NCBI GenBank assembly: GCA_046291695.1
Contig: JBKBSO010000002.1
Span: 62,001-126,000 of the forward strand
From: PNNG01 sp046291695
GTDB lineage: Bacteria > Bacteroidota > Bacteroidia > UBA7662
Direction of reading: 5' to 3'
Length of the DNA: 64,000 nucleotides
Positions 18,301 through 26,165 of the stretch are shown in pieces. Made by a program: the position numbers and the translations under genes. A model generated the notes under the pieces. It was given only the letters and a program-made list of their open reading frames with translations. It was not told where the DNA came from and ran no database searches. Positions within the stretch are counted from its first letter, which is position 1, and the number at the start of each line of letters is the position of its first letter.

Positions 18301-20948
18301 CTAAATCCGGCATTATTCAGGGTATTGGCCCCACGGTTCGATAAAACTGCACTAAAAGAAAAATCCTGCTCCTGATGCAAAGGCATTATGCCATATTGTA
18401 CCTGATTGGGCGCAAAACTCCGCGGCTGTAATAAAGCCAAATCTACAGCAGGCGCTTGTTCCAACACAACATCGTCAAGCATCCAGAAATAATAATTACC
18501 CCACCATAAAATCTGCATCCTTACGTTGGGCTCATTGGCCAGTTGTGGCAACAACATTTCCACCTTGTTGTCGCGGGTTGTTGCAGCGTTCTGTGCAATG
18601 TTGGTATTTAATGGTATGGTATCCTGCCAAGTGGTGCCGTTATCGCGGCTAAATACAATAAAAGTAGCTGCGGGATAACCTCCGGCTCCCTGAAAACGGC
18701 GGTAGAATTGATACAAGCTTAACTTTGGCATGGTTACGCCAGATAAGTCAAGCACCGGACTTGTTAAACGCGCCAATTGGGGCGCTACTGCTACACTTCC
18801 ACCAATGTTGGCCTGGTTTCCACCATTGTCTAAAAAGTCAGAATCAAAAATCAAAAAGCCATTAGAAGCAGTAGGCGATAAAATGGTTAAAGCCGGATTC
18901 CCAAATGCACCACGGGTGCCTGTGCTGTTGTCGGGGGTGGTGGCTGGACCACGATATTCAAAAGTAGCAGCAGCATTTGGCGCCAAAGCACCGGCTACCG
19001 TACTAAATCCTTCCTGCGTCCAGTTGGCTGGAATACCATTGCTGAAATCGAGGTTAACAACAGCCTGGCTGGTGGCAGGACTGATGCCACTTACCATTAC
19101 GCTAAAGTCTTGTGAACTGCTTAAGCTGCCCTTGTGCGTAACGCGGATGGTGTAATGACCAGCCGCCGGATTGGCAAGGAACACCTGCTCTACGTTGTCC
19201 CGATCGTTATCGCCTGTACCAGCTGCAGCAGCCGGGTTGGCTGGATTCAGCACCCATGGGTTAAACATCACATTATCGGCTTGGCGGATAATGCGTACGT
19301 CTAAATCGTTGATCAAGGCTTTGGTGGTGCCGTTTAATACGTAGGGGGCTACTGCTGCAGCCGGATCGGTCCAGCAGATGGTGGCACGCAATGGGCTGCT
19401 GCCATCTGTATACACCGTAGTTTGCCAAAGCTGTCCATTGCTGAGCGTTTCTTCATCAATAAAATGTGCGGTTCCGGCATTTTGCAGGGTATTTACAGCA
19501 CGCTGGGTGTTCATCAAACCCCAACCAAACATATAATCGGGTCCGGGATGAGGTCCTGCCTCATCGGCCGTGTGAATCAATAATCCCTTGAGGGTAGCTG
19601 CTCTTAACGGTGTCTGTTGCAAAGTTTGCACCACATATTGCTGCAGCAGGGCAGCCGAACCGGTAACTACAGGCGAAGCCATGGAGGTACCGCTTAATGG
19701 CCCATAGCTATTGTTGCTGGCATGGGTTGCGGAATACACACTCACCCCTTTGGCTACAATATCTGGCTTAATACGGCCGTCGTCGGTTGGACCCCAACCA
19801 TGGAAACTGCTTGCAATGACATCGGCCGGGTTCGTGTAACCTGAACTAATGCCTTGAACAGCGCCTACCGTGAGTACATTTTTGGCCACACCAGCGTGTG
19901 AAATACAATCGTAGCCATTGGCACCGCCACCTTTTTCGCGCGTCATGGTTGAGTTTTCCCATGCATTTGTGGTATTATTCCATGCCTTGTGGCTTGTGCC
20001 TGCATTAGGCCCTTGCCCGCGGTCATTACCAGCCGCCTTTACAATCAAATAATTGGAGGCATTGGCTGCAATCAAATCCCAATCGCGGGCCTGGTCGGAA
20101 TAGCGGCCATAGTTGGCATCTTCGTTATCAGCACTATGACCAAACCAGTACCATTCATTTGTGCCTGTATTGTCGTGATCGCCCCAATGCCATCCGGTAA
20201 TCAAACCGTAGGAGTGATTCGACACCAGCATACCATTAGCAGCTGCCAACGCCATTTCGGCTTCATCGTTGCTCCAATCGTATCCATGCAGGTTCGCTTG
20301 CCAGGCCATGCCTTTAGCATCAGCATCTATTCCTGCACCCATGATGGTACCGGCCACGTGTGTGGCATGATTCGAAGTTGTGGTATTGCCATCCATCACC
20401 ATGGCCCGGCCACCAAATTCCTGGTGCGAAACCCGAATGGCGTTTTGATCCCACTCGCCAATGATCATACCAGTGCCATTCAGGTTGAGACCCGTGATGC
20501 CGCCTGTCCATAAAGTTTGGGTACGACTGGTTTGAGCAGCCCCAAAATTATTGGTGACATAATATACAGGGGCTCCTCGCTCCGGAATTTCGCGGAGCTC
20601 ACCTGCTGAGCCTTCGGTTTCGAAGCTTAGGGGTATGGGGGTGCTGAGCCGACTATTGGCTATCTTTTGCTGACGCCTTTCGTACTCGGCCTGAAATTGT
20701 GCGGCCAAACCTTGCAGCTCGCCTTTGGTTTCAGGCGCAGGCTGACGCATTCTAAAAGCCGATTGTGGTTCGGTTTGCAGTTTTAGTTGCTGCAGGGCAG
20801 GAACTTCATGTTGAAATTCACTGGTCAGCAGCATGGGGCTTGGCTTAGCGCCAGGAAGCTCGGTTACGGTCTGCGCAGTGACTTGCTGCATGGCTGTGAA
20901 GCCGACTGCCAAAAGCAAGCAAAACAGCTTGGTAAAGCACTTTTTCAT
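12336..20948 (-). CDS. Giant S8 (subtilisin-family) protease with PA, BNR-like, dockerin-like, cohesin-like and T9SS domains
   Basis: The ATG at 20948 gives 2870 aa starting MKKCFTKLFCLLLAVGF, a signal peptide; the longer frame adds 24 unlikely residues. The peptidase S8 domain spans ~110-480, with catalytic Asp167 (GEWDQN), His194 (NHATHVAGT), oxyanion Asn307 (AAGND) and Ser421 (SGTSMASP), all present, so it is predicted active. Two PA domains lie near 1272-1350 and 1859-1926 (RGAC-F--KA--AQ-AGA pattern). Sortilin/BNR-like repeats (TTDGGNTW, TTNGGTSW) lie at ~2026-2333. A dockerin-like pair follows (GGINATDAL near 2402; DVNANSIINSVDAL near 2431), then a cohesin-like domain (~2640-2766) and a T9SS tail (SNYPNPFRGE). 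It is an extracellular or surface protease; the substrate is unknown. Confidence 0.93.
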   Translation of the reverse strand: MKKCFTKLFCLLLAVGFTAMQQVTAQTVTELPGAKPSPMLLTSEFQHEVPALQQLKLQTEPQSAFRMRQPAPETKGELQGLAAQFQAEYERRQQKIANSRLSTPIPLSFETEGSAGELREIPERGAPVYYVTNNFGAAQTSRTQTLWTGGITGLNLNGTGMIIGEWDQNAIRVSHQEFGGRAMVMDGNTTTSNHATHVAGTIMGAGIDADAKGMAWQANLHGYDWSNDEAEMALAAANGMLVSNHSYGLITGWHWGDHDNTGTNEWYWFGHSADNEDANYGRYSDQARDWDLIAANASNYLIVKAAGNDRGQGPNAGTSHKAWNNTTNAWENSTMTREKGGGANGYDCISHAGVAKNVLTVGAVQGISSGYTNPADVIASSFHGWGPTDDGRIKPDIVAKGVSVYSATHASNNSYGPLSGTSMASPVVTGSAALLQQYVVQTLQQTPLRAATLKGLLIHTADEAGPHPGPDYMFGWGLMNTQRAVNTLQNAGTAHFIDEETLSNGQLWQTTVYTDGSSPLRATICWTDPAAAVAPYVLNGTTKALINDLDVRIIRQADNVMFNPWVLNPANPAAAAGTGDNDRDNVEQVFLANPAAGHYTIRVTHKGSLSSSQDFSVMVSGISPATSQAVVNLDFSNGIPANWTQEGFSTVAGALAPNAAATFEYRGPATTPDNSTGTRGAFGNPALTILSPTASNGFLIFDSDFLDNGGNQANIGGSVAVAPQLARLTSPVLDLSGVTMPKLSLYQFYRRFQGAGGYPAATFIVFSRDNGTTWQDTIPLNTNIAQNAATTRDNKVEMLLPQLANEPNVRMQILWWGNYYFWMLDDVVLEQAPAVDLALLQPRSFAPNQVQYGIMPLHQEQDFSFSAVLSNRGANTLNNAGFSVNVLYNGSNIWTEGATLPGPLAPASSQYLDITNPTFSGGQVGSYTAQFAVFGNPNDANPANGQASRSWQVSDTVYAVDRASGVYGALGTNGWPQFGSQDGMRLGSRYRIQGNGMRVSSASLFMAANSTAGTEISFKIFDDLNLAQPVLSTASYILTATDISNGSVSLSFPAGSILPAGSYLLVVEAYTNGGASVLNVLDDIAVPQHVDASWIFLPGLGNWYNNGNAFRIRMNGTAAPQGGGSFATLPVRSRGASTAVIAASHGISGSLGGFQMGVVYGTSPSPTLANSVAVDNTPGANELVARLSNLMPATNYYARAYVTDNTGQTQYANEIEFRTHILPGAQTSTIILEAVEPLSMAGYYTSAGIGHLPPTWGYSLDSLTVTAPVVLGRGPVTDSLGCEGPLLNSAAMRGKIVALYRGACEFGTKAFEAQQAGAVGVLIINNQPGTITMGGGALGFGVTIPVMMVSDVEGAALRPHMNAGTLVMRMGNKRGVAANDIGINQAGLIGPDYTALPQAALQNSGDYTAPMGARITNVGFGQVSNVQLNIQVMFEPAAGGNPVMVYNQSASGAGIAPDSSIVLSTPALDFGGSAQGTYTVQYQVTTANGDDIPFDNFAQRTFRVTQDVIARTSLDVNNNMVPIGAGNRPSATGPYTVGNWLSIPNAGAIKIDAIRFMFTVNPGVDLTGETINAEVWHWQDANNDGIIDVGEMQLLGSGSYVYPANLISQQQVAQVFDQNGQPGVSLPGGGRYLLAVNYSGAEFAVFAVTDPATNYTETRNFTGNPVSAVFSNNWIPEAFGPQTVFAISAITSPDTSNCTAQLVAAGNTNLCLGQTVMLDALPAGQTVGIEWFVEGLPIPAAMGQYSIEARTEGEFTARIFYANGCVAQTNSIMVTTQVPDRAIVTAQGPLNYGPGQTINTLLESAPAGRLRLFAAADTMDIPYQLVFAQNGWINVPTGSAAHFNGDLVVARDGSVADSFLCSPPVNPTSLQGKVALIFRGACAFSDKALLAQQAGAIAVIVANNQPNVIIPTLGAVPGGTVDSVSIPVLVVSYETGHNLASWLNSGQAAVLNYGAGASAGTSYQWFKDEQPIPGANGPNLMVNQTGDYYLEAIGVNCGFRSGFFPVSQSAFQQSPWVLQNLNQPIENITIINTAPVSDQVAWALEGRSDGINFNVWYYRTTDGGNTWQAAQIPNTDGLGTSHIFAQDDQTAYVTLFGDPTRHGVYKTTNGGTSWVRLNVYGDQNDFPNWTHFWDANTGISMGDPVNGLWRIFRTMNGGNSWTPVNLPTPMPDESGLTADYAVVPSGRIFFGTNMGRVFSSSNMGMGWMVSSSPSVGQSRIAFANDQDGVIYSIAEQRLYETGDGGFSWNPVPRPYGGLGAITGMTVVPGALGGDVLLITGPNGSAFWGNNGWENIDGMFHSAVKFISPTVGWSGGLSGLNGQQGIWKWNSNVFGGSTPSGSIMGQLSYNNISGTPMNNSYVILYDQSTQTMVDNTMTDANGLFSFNQVNPGNYVLRAATSKTTGGINATDALRAARHFTGLQPLSGLRLQAADVNANSIINSVDALQIAQRFTGILNNPFSLRIYFDALNGGNLAGLSSVHMHSGAAIDPNFTWQYVVGNWGDPNSPGGMTAAGANRWSLAMNPLSYYSQAPNGPLPSGSTIESIGMVFRESGPCGSSTPCAEQKDGNGNDIFLYPTLNPPVATWLGVSAAQSGANGFIAGNWIFEEKTVNVQPSQSTQLQMQGLVVGDIDASFNPANVRMQPEIRLEQGGEAIHLAGELMRIPLSIPTGAHLGAISLRLQYDPAQMQPLNLRLTDAAHAENVEVYIDEQGIHLAWFDLTGWVVTNDQVIMELEALVFGKVTDLMLVVGEGSQLADVEAQPIADAVLQVPTRISPKDQTSSGMLALSNYPNPFRGETMLRFDLPQAAQVKVRVSDASGRLVALLNLGELQAGKHQELFEGASLKSGVYFCELQAVGANWQEQAIIRIMVY

Positions 20949-21024
20949 AGGATGAGAATTTATGTTTGGTTGGAGCATGGTTCTCCTACTCAACACACAA
21001 AGCACGTGTTCAGGCAGCAATAAA

Positions 21025-21048
21025 AAAATACCATAAATGGGGTATTTT
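21025..21048 (-). terminator. Terminator downstream of acr3
   Basis: Perfect 8-bp arms AAAATACC / GGTATTTT around an 8-nt loop, with a T-run on the minus strand. It sits about 40 bp after the acr3 stop and before the subtilase start, so it should separate the two transcripts. The stem is AT-rich and modest in strength. Confidence 0.6.
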
Positions 21049-21087
21049 ATCGAGCCGCAACCAAAACCACCTGGTTTTCAGCCGGCA

Positions 21088-22101
21088 TCAATACCTCCAG
21101 CGATTTGCCAGCCAAACCAGCGACAGCATCACCGGAACCTCTATCAACACCCCAACTACCGTAGCCAGCGATGCCCCAGAATCGAGTCCGAACAGCGATA
21201 TGGCAACAGCTACGGCCAATTCGAAAAAGTTGCTGGCACCGATCATCGCCGCAGGTGCACAAATGGCATGGCGAAGTTTAAGGTAACGTCCGGCAAACCA
21301 GGCGATGAAAAAGATAAAATAGGTTTGAATACTTAGTGGCAGGGCTATCAACAAAATGTCGAAAGGGTTATTGACGATGGTTTTACCCTGATAGGCAAAT
21401 AGCAATACCAAGGTGCTCAACAATGCCAAGATGGAAATGGGCTTCAATCGCTTTAAAAAGCTATCCCGAAACCAGAGCTCTCCCTTTTTTCGGATTAAAT
21501 AGCGATTCGACAGATAACCGGCCAATAAAGGAATCACTACAAAAATACCCACAGAAGCGGTAAGGGTATCGTATGGAATTTCAATATCCGTGATGCCCAA
21601 TAAAAAACCCACAATGGGAATAAAAGCCACCAGCAGCACCAAATCGTTTACCGAAACCTGTACCAATGTATAGTTCGCATCGCCTTTGGTGAGATACGAC
21701 CACACAAAAACCATGGCCGTGCAGGGAGCTGCTCCTAATAAAATAGCGCCGGCAATATATTGCGAGGCCATTTCGGGAGATAACCAGGCAGCATACAATT
21801 TGGTAAAAAATAACCAGGCAAAAAACGCCATACTGAAGGGCTTAATTAACCAATTCACCACCAAGGTTAGCCACAAACCTTTCAGGTTTTTGCCTACATT
21901 TTTTATCGACGAAAAATCGATTTGCACCATCATGGGGTAAATCATGAGCCAAACCAATACCGCTACCGGAATATTTACATTTCCTACTTCAAGCCGACTC
22001 ACCAGCTCAATACCATCGCCCAACGCATAGCCCAATAATATGCCTGCCGCTATGCACATTAACACCCACAAGCTTAAATATCGCTCAAAAACACCCATCA
22101 C
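21088..22101 (-). CDS. acr3: Arsenite efflux permease, ACR3 family
   Basis: 337 aa, with about ten hydrophobic segments as expected for ACR3 (bile acid:Na+ symporter superfamily), which exports arsenite across the inner membrane using the proton motive force. The family's essential cysteine is present at Cys127 in the GAAPCTAMVFVWS motif. IYPMMVQIDF near residue 55 is also typical. The start lies 7 bp after the arsR stop, so the two genes form an operon. No arsC arsenate reductase is nearby in this window, so arsenate reduction would need a gene elsewhere. The sequence is full length and apparently intact. Confidence 0.93.
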   Translation of the reverse strand: MMGVFERYLSLWVLMCIAAGILLGYALGDGIELVSRLEVGNVNIPVAVLVWLMIYPMMVQIDFSSIKNVGKNLKGLWLTLVVNWLIKPFSMAFFAWLFFTKLYAAWLSPEMASQYIAGAILLGAAPCTAMVFVWSYLTKGDANYTLVQVSVNDLVLLVAFIPIVGFLLGITDIEIPYDTLTASVGIFVVIPLLAGYLSNRYLIRKKGELWFRDSFLKRLKPISILALLSTLVLLFAYQGKTIVNNPFDILLIALPLSIQTYFIFFIAWFAGRYLKLRHAICAPAAMIGASNFFELAVAVAISLFGLDSGASLATVVGVLIEVPVMLSLVWLANRWRY

Positions 22102-22108
22102 CGTCTAT

Positions 22109-22441
22109 TCAGCAACAATTTAATGCGATGCCACCCTGCTGCTCCACAAGCAAGTCAAAGTAAGCCCTTATTTCCTGAAAAGCGTTTTCGTTGAGGCAAT
22201 AGCAAACCGAAGTGCCTGCAATTTTACCCTGAATGATCTCCGCTTCTTTCAAAGCCTTCAAATGCTGCGAAATGGTGGCCTGAGCCAGGGGTACTGCATC
22301 CACAATATCGCCACAAACACAAGTTTTTACCATCAACAAATGTTCAATAATGGCAATACGCGCCGGATGTGCCAATGCCTTGAGTTTGGAAGCCATTCGG
22401 TTCTGCCTTTGTGTAAAATGTTTCGTTTTGCTGATGCCCAT
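22109..22441 (-). CDS. arsR: ArsR-family metalloregulatory repressor
   Basis: 110-aa winged-helix repressor of the ArsR/SmtB family. The recognition-helix region is ATISQHLKALKEAEII (residues ~55-70). A Cys-x-Cys pair (Cys41, Cys43, in KTCVCGDI) sits where E. coli ArsR binds arsenite in helix 3. Extra Cys pairs occur at 80/82 and at the very C-terminus (109/110). Arsenite binding should release it from DNA and allow expression of itself and acr3, the next gene in the operon. A good promoter with an overlapping imperfect dyad lies directly upstream, consistent with autorepression. Confidence 0.92.
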   Translation of the reverse strand: MGISKTKHFTQRQNRMASKLKALAHPARIAIIEHLLMVKTCVCGDIVDAVPLAQATISQHLKALKEAEIIQGKIAGTSVCYCLNENAFQEIRAYFDLLVEQQGGIALNCC

Positions 22442-22450
22442 AAGTCGCTA

Positions 22451-22489
22451 TATCATTGCAATATTACGATAAAATTAGCTCTGGCCAAA
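22451..22489 (-). promoter_or_regulatory. arsR-acr3 promoter with putative ArsR operator
   Basis: On the minus strand TTTG (22486-22489) is separated by 19 bp from TAATATTG (22459-22466), one mismatch from the Bacteroidota -7 consensus TAnnTTTG. An imperfect dyad TATC-N13-GATA (22451-22471) with a central ATTGCAAT palindrome covers the -7 box, the position expected for an ArsR operator. The operator assignment is inference. Confidence 0.55.
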
Positions 22490-22547
22490 GTGATCCCTGT
22501 ATGGCTCAACCCAATAAGCGTCTTGCATCCTGAGCCAGGCGATAACA

Positions 22548-23483
22548 TCAAACCGGCATCAACTGCCGGCCTTGCTTTTCTATTTCAGGCAAAAAAGGCA
22601 ACACATTCCGACGAATTTCTTCGCGCAGCATGTACAAAATGCGGTTTTTTACGAAATGCCGGTGTACCACCAAACCAATGCTGCGGTAAGGCACAGGTGC
22701 GGCAAAATGGCTCAGGTGACGGCGGTCGGCTTCAGGCAAATCAACCACCGAAAGCCAGGGCAAAAGCGTGCTGGCCTTGTTTACCTTCACAAAGCGCATC
22801 AAACTGTCGATGGAACCTGCTTTGTACCTAAAATTGAGCACCTGCTGCAAACGTACATCGTCGAAATTACATAACTCAAGCACCTGGTTGCGCATGCAAT
22901 GCCCTTCTTCGAGCAAACAAATATTGCGCACATCGAGCTCGGCTGCGGTTACCTGTGGCCTGCCCGTCTGGTTGGCGTCGTAATAGGCAAAGGGCTCGTC
23001 GTACAAATGGTGCTCTACCAGCTCGGGCTCGTTTACCGGCAGCGACAACAAGCCCATGTCTAACTCCCGCGCCTTGATCCGGCGCAAGATGTTGGCCGTG
23101 GTTTCTTCGCGTACTTCAATCTCCAAATCGGGAAAACGCGCCGCAAAATGGTGCAAAAAAGTGGGCAGCACATAAGGGGCCACGGTGGGAATTACCGACA
23201 AACTCAAACGCCCCTTCAGCTCCCCTTTCAGCTCGGCCACCAACTCGTTGAGCTGCTGCAACTCCTTCTGCACTTTCCTGAACTGCTCCAACAATACCTC
23301 ACCCTCGGCTGTAATGCCTACCGGCTTCTGCTTGCGGTCGAAAATCAATATCCCCAATTCATCTTCCAGCTTCGAAATCATGGTGCTCAAGGTCGATTGC
23401 GAGATAATCGACCGTTCGGCCGCACGCTCAAAATGTCGGGTCTCGGCCAAATTTAAAGCGTATTGTATTTGTTGAATGTTCAT
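22548..23483 (-). CDS. oxyR: OxyR, LysR-type hydrogen peroxide regulator
   Basis: 311 aa: N-terminal LysR winged HTH (residues 1-60, SQSTLSTMISKLEDEL) and a C-terminal effector domain. The redox pair expected of OxyR is visible as Cys196 and Cys205 in GHCMRNQVLELCNF, matching Cys199/Cys208 of E. coli OxyR in spacing. Peroxide would oxidise these to a disulfide and switch on antioxidant genes. It is divergent from katG with 119 bp between start codons, the usual oxyR-katG arrangement. An alternative reading as a generic LysR regulator is unlikely given the cysteine pair. Confidence 0.93.
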   Translation of the reverse strand: MNIQQIQYALNLAETRHFERAAERSIISQSTLSTMISKLEDELGILIFDRKQKPVGITAEGEVLLEQFRKVQKELQQLNELVAELKGELKGRLSLSVIPTVAPYVLPTFLHHFAARFPDLEIEVREETTANILRRIKARELDMGLLSLPVNEPELVEHHLYDEPFAYYDANQTGRPQVTAAELDVRNICLLEEGHCMRNQVLELCNFDDVRLQQVLNFRYKAGSIDSLMRFVKVNKASTLLPWLSVVDLPEADRRHLSHFAAPVPYRSIGLVVHRHFVKNRILYMLREEIRRNVLPFLPEIEKQGRQLMPV

Positions 23484-23539
23484 CTATTCCATCAATATTG
23501 GCATCTAATATATAGTTTTTATCAAACAAAAGTGCGGGT

Positions 23540-23547
23540 TACCTTTG
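23540..23547 (+). promoter_or_regulatory. katG -7 promoter box
   Basis: TACCTTTG matches TAnnTTTG exactly, giving a leader of about 50 nt before the katG ATG at 23603. No clear -33 TTTG is present at the right distance, only a T-rich stretch near 23516. A weak -33 element is common at activator-dependent promoters and would fit control by OxyR. Confidence 0.55.
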
Positions 23548-23602
23548 CGTCAATAAAAATTCCCGCTTGGGACTTTCCACGATCAACAACAACGCAAGCG
23601 AT

Positions 23603-25942
23603 ATGAAACACTTTATTTTCTTCAGCATGATGGCCGCCGGCCTGGGTACCCATGCGCAACCTTCCGGCATGCAAGGCGGTGTTTGTCCGGTTACCGGCGC
23701 TACCCTCGGTGGGCCCAACGCTGCGGCACATGCCCAAAACCCACATGCTCCGGCGGCAACCACCGAAAACACCAAGCCCACTGGCAGCAATCAGCCAACC
23801 GACATCGGCGGCAGCGGTCCTACCAACCGCGATTGGTGGCCCAGCCAACTCGATTTGAGCGTACTCCGTCACAATTCGGAACTGTCGAACCCCATGGGGC
23901 CCAATTTTAATTATGTGGAAGCTTTCAACAGCCTCGACTACCAGGCCCTGAAAGCCGATTTACGAAAGCTCATGACCGAGTCGCAAGATTGGTGGCCGGC
24001 CGATTATGGCCACTACGGCGGCTTGTTCATCCGCATGGCCTGGCACAGTGCCGGTACCTACCGCACCGGCGATGGCAGAGGCGGTTCGCGCGATGGCCAA
24101 CAGCGTTTTGCACCCCTCAACAGCTGGCCCGACAACGCCAACCTCGACAAAGCCCGTCGCCTACTGTGGCCCATCAAGCAGAAGTACGGCAATAAAATCA
24201 GCTGGGCCGACCTCATGATCCTTACGGGCAATGTGGCCCTCGAATCGATGGGCTTCCAAACCCTGGGCTTTAGCGGTGGCCGTGCCGATGTGTGGGAACC
24301 CGAAAGTAATGTGTACTGGGGCTCCGAAACCAAATGGCTCGACGACAACCGCTACAGCGAAGGCCGTAAGCTCGAAAACCCGCTGGCTGCCGTACAAATG
24401 GGCTTGATTTATGTGAATCCCGAAGGCCCCAACGGCAATCCCGACCCGGTGTTGGCCGCCATAGACATCCGCGAAACCTTTGGCCGCATGGGCATGAACG
24501 ACGAAGAAACCGTAGCCCTCATTGCCGGCGGTCATACCCTGGGTAAAACCCACGGCGCCGGACCTGCCTCGCATGTGGGTGCCGAACCCGAAGCCGCCAG
24601 CATCGAAGAGCAAGGCTTTGGCTGGACCAGCGATTACAAATCGGGCAAAGGTGCCGACGCCATTACCTCGGGCCTCGAAGTAATTTGGACCACTACCCCC
24701 GACAAGTGGAGCCATGGCTTTTTCAAAAGCCTCTTTGAAAACGAATGGGAACTCACCAAAAGCCCGGCAGGTGCCCACCAATGGGTAGCCAAAGACCCGA
24801 AGGTGATGGTGCCCGATGCTTTCGATAAAAACAAGAAGCACAAGCCTACCATGCTCACCACCGACTTGTCGCTACGTTTTGACCCCGAGTACGAAAAAAT
24901 CTCGCGTCGTTTCCTCGAAAATCCAAAAGAATTCGAAGCCGTTTTTGCCCGTGCATGGTACAAACTCACCCACCGCGATATGGGTCCACCTGCCTTGCAC
25001 CACGGCCCCGAAGTTCCCAAAGAAGTGTTTGTGTGGCAGGATCCCATTCCGGTAGCCAATTACAAAATGATCGACGCCAAAGACATTCAGCAGCTCAAAG
25101 GGCAGCTCCTGAAGTCGGGCCTCAGCACCAGCGAACTGGTGAGCACCGCCTGGGCCTCGGCCTCCAGCTTCCGCGGCAGCGATTACCGCGGTGGTGCCAA
25201 TGGTGCCCGCATCATGCTGGAGCCACAAATCAATTGGGAAGCCAACAATCCGGCACAGCTCAAAAAAGTGCTTAAGGTGTTGGGCGATATTCAAAAAGAC
25301 TTCAACGGCAAAAACAAAGACAAAAAGGTATCGATGGCCGACCTCATTGTGCTGGGCGGCGTAGCAGCGGTGGAAGATGCGGCCAAAAAAGCCGGCTACA
25401 ACATCACAGTACCCTTCCGTGCCGGTCGCACCGACGCCACCCAGGCCCAAACCGATGTGGCCAGCTTTGCAGTTCTCGAACCCATGGCTGATGGTTTCCG
25501 CAACTACCTCAAAACCAATTACAGCCTGGCTACTGAAGCCCTGCTGGTTGACAAAGCACAACTCCTCGGCCTCACTGCCCCCGAAATGACGGTATTGGTA
25601 GGTGGCATGCGCAGCCTGGCTGCCAATTACGACGGCTCTAAACATGGGGTGTTTACCGACAAGCCCGGCACCCTCAACAACGACTTCTTTGTGAATCTGC
25701 TCGACATGCGTTACAGTTGGAAAGCCACCGACAACAGCCAGGAAGTGTTTGAAGGCCGCGACCGCAAAACCGGCGAAGTAAAATACACCGCCACCCGTGC
25801 CGACCTCATCTTTGGTTCACACTCAGAACTGCGCGCCCTGGCCGAAGTGTACGCCAGCAGCGATGCCAAAGAAAAGTTCGTAAAAGACTTTGTAGCCGCC
25901 TGGGTAAAAGTCATGGAAAGCGACCGCTACGATTTGCGCTAA
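23603..25942 (+). CDS. katG: Catalase-peroxidase KatG with apparent signal peptide
   Basis: 779 aa from the ATG at 23603; an in-frame TTG at 23567 would add 12 residues in front of the signal-like segment and is rejected. It degrades hydrogen peroxide (catalase and peroxidase activities) using haem. The distal site is complete: Arg144, Trp147, His148 (RMAWHSAGTYR). The Met-Tyr-Trp cofactor residues are Trp147, Tyr270 (GLIYVNPEG) and Met296 (GRMGM), and the proximal His is 311 (GGHTLGKTHGAG). The C-terminal degenerate peroxidase-like domain is present. Residues 1-18 (MKHFIFFSMMAAGLGTHA) look like a Sec signal peptide, ahead of the usual CPVTG segment, so a periplasmic enzyme is plausible. Divergent from oxyR. 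Confidence 0.96.
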   Translation: MKHFIFFSMMAAGLGTHAQPSGMQGGVCPVTGATLGGPNAAAHAQNPHAPAATTENTKPTGSNQPTDIGGSGPTNRDWWPSQLDLSVLRHNSELSNPMGPNFNYVEAFNSLDYQALKADLRKLMTESQDWWPADYGHYGGLFIRMAWHSAGTYRTGDGRGGSRDGQQRFAPLNSWPDNANLDKARRLLWPIKQKYGNKISWADLMILTGNVALESMGFQTLGFSGGRADVWEPESNVYWGSETKWLDDNRYSEGRKLENPLAAVQMGLIYVNPEGPNGNPDPVLAAIDIRETFGRMGMNDEETVALIAGGHTLGKTHGAGPASHVGAEPEAASIEEQGFGWTSDYKSGKGADAITSGLEVIWTTTPDKWSHGFFKSLFENEWELTKSPAGAHQWVAKDPKVMVPDAFDKNKKHKPTMLTTDLSLRFDPEYEKISRRFLENPKEFEAVFARAWYKLTHRDMGPPALHHGPEVPKEVFVWQDPIPVANYKMIDAKDIQQLKGQLLKSGLSTSELVSTAWASASSFRGSDYRGGANGARIMLEPQINWEANNPAQLKKVLKVLGDIQKDFNGKNKDKKVSMADLIVLGGVAAVEDAAKKAGYNITVPFRAGRTDATQAQTDVASFAVLEPMADGFRNYLKTNYSLATEALLVDKAQLLGLTAPEMTVLVGGMRSLAANYDGSKHGVFTDKPGTLNNDFFVNLLDMRYSWKATDNSQEVFEGRDRKTGEVKYTATRADLIFGSHSELRALAEVYASSDAKEKFVKDFVAAWVKVMESDRYDLR

Positions 25943-25962
25943 ATCGACCCCATAATGCTACC

Positions 25963-25987
25963 AAAGCCGCCTTCGGGCGGCTTTTTT
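25963..25987 (+). terminator. katG terminator
   Basis: 9-bp perfect stem AAAGCCGCC / GGCGGCTTT with a TTCG tetraloop and a T-run, 21 bp after the katG stop. Its 3' arm and T-run form the left end of the direct repeat described next. Confidence 0.93.
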
Positions 25988-26066
25988 GTTTTCAGGTGCG
26001 GTCAAACCTAAATGGATAAAAATTATAATACAGGGTGGTGGGAGTTGGGGGTTTTTGCTAAATTGC
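25973..26066 (+). repeat. Direct repeat copy 1 flanking the PIN-like gene
   Basis: 94 bp, about 91% identical to 28275-28367 by eye. The last 54 bp (26013-26066 versus 28314-28367) differ at a single base. The repeat starts within the katG terminator (TCGGGCGGC then T-run) and ends in a TTTTTGCTAAATTGC stretch. The two copies bracket exactly one gene, 2302 bp apart. Confidence 0.9.
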
Positions 26067-26165
26067 GGTATGCAAAAGAACTTCGGATGTTCAGCTGATA
26101 ATAGATGATGGGCAAAGGTTTTTGGCGGGTTTAAACTAGTTATAGGTCATTATCATAACATACAG

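Noticed and set aside
23484..23515. CTAT...ATAG elements between oxyR and katG considered as an OxyR box
   Set aside because: The half-sites are 24 bp apart and do not fit the ATAG-N7-CTAT spacing of a defined OxyR site. Too weak to list.
24161..25645. Long antisense frames within katG
   Set aside because: High-GC third positions of katG create open antisense frames; KatG coding evidence is overwhelming.
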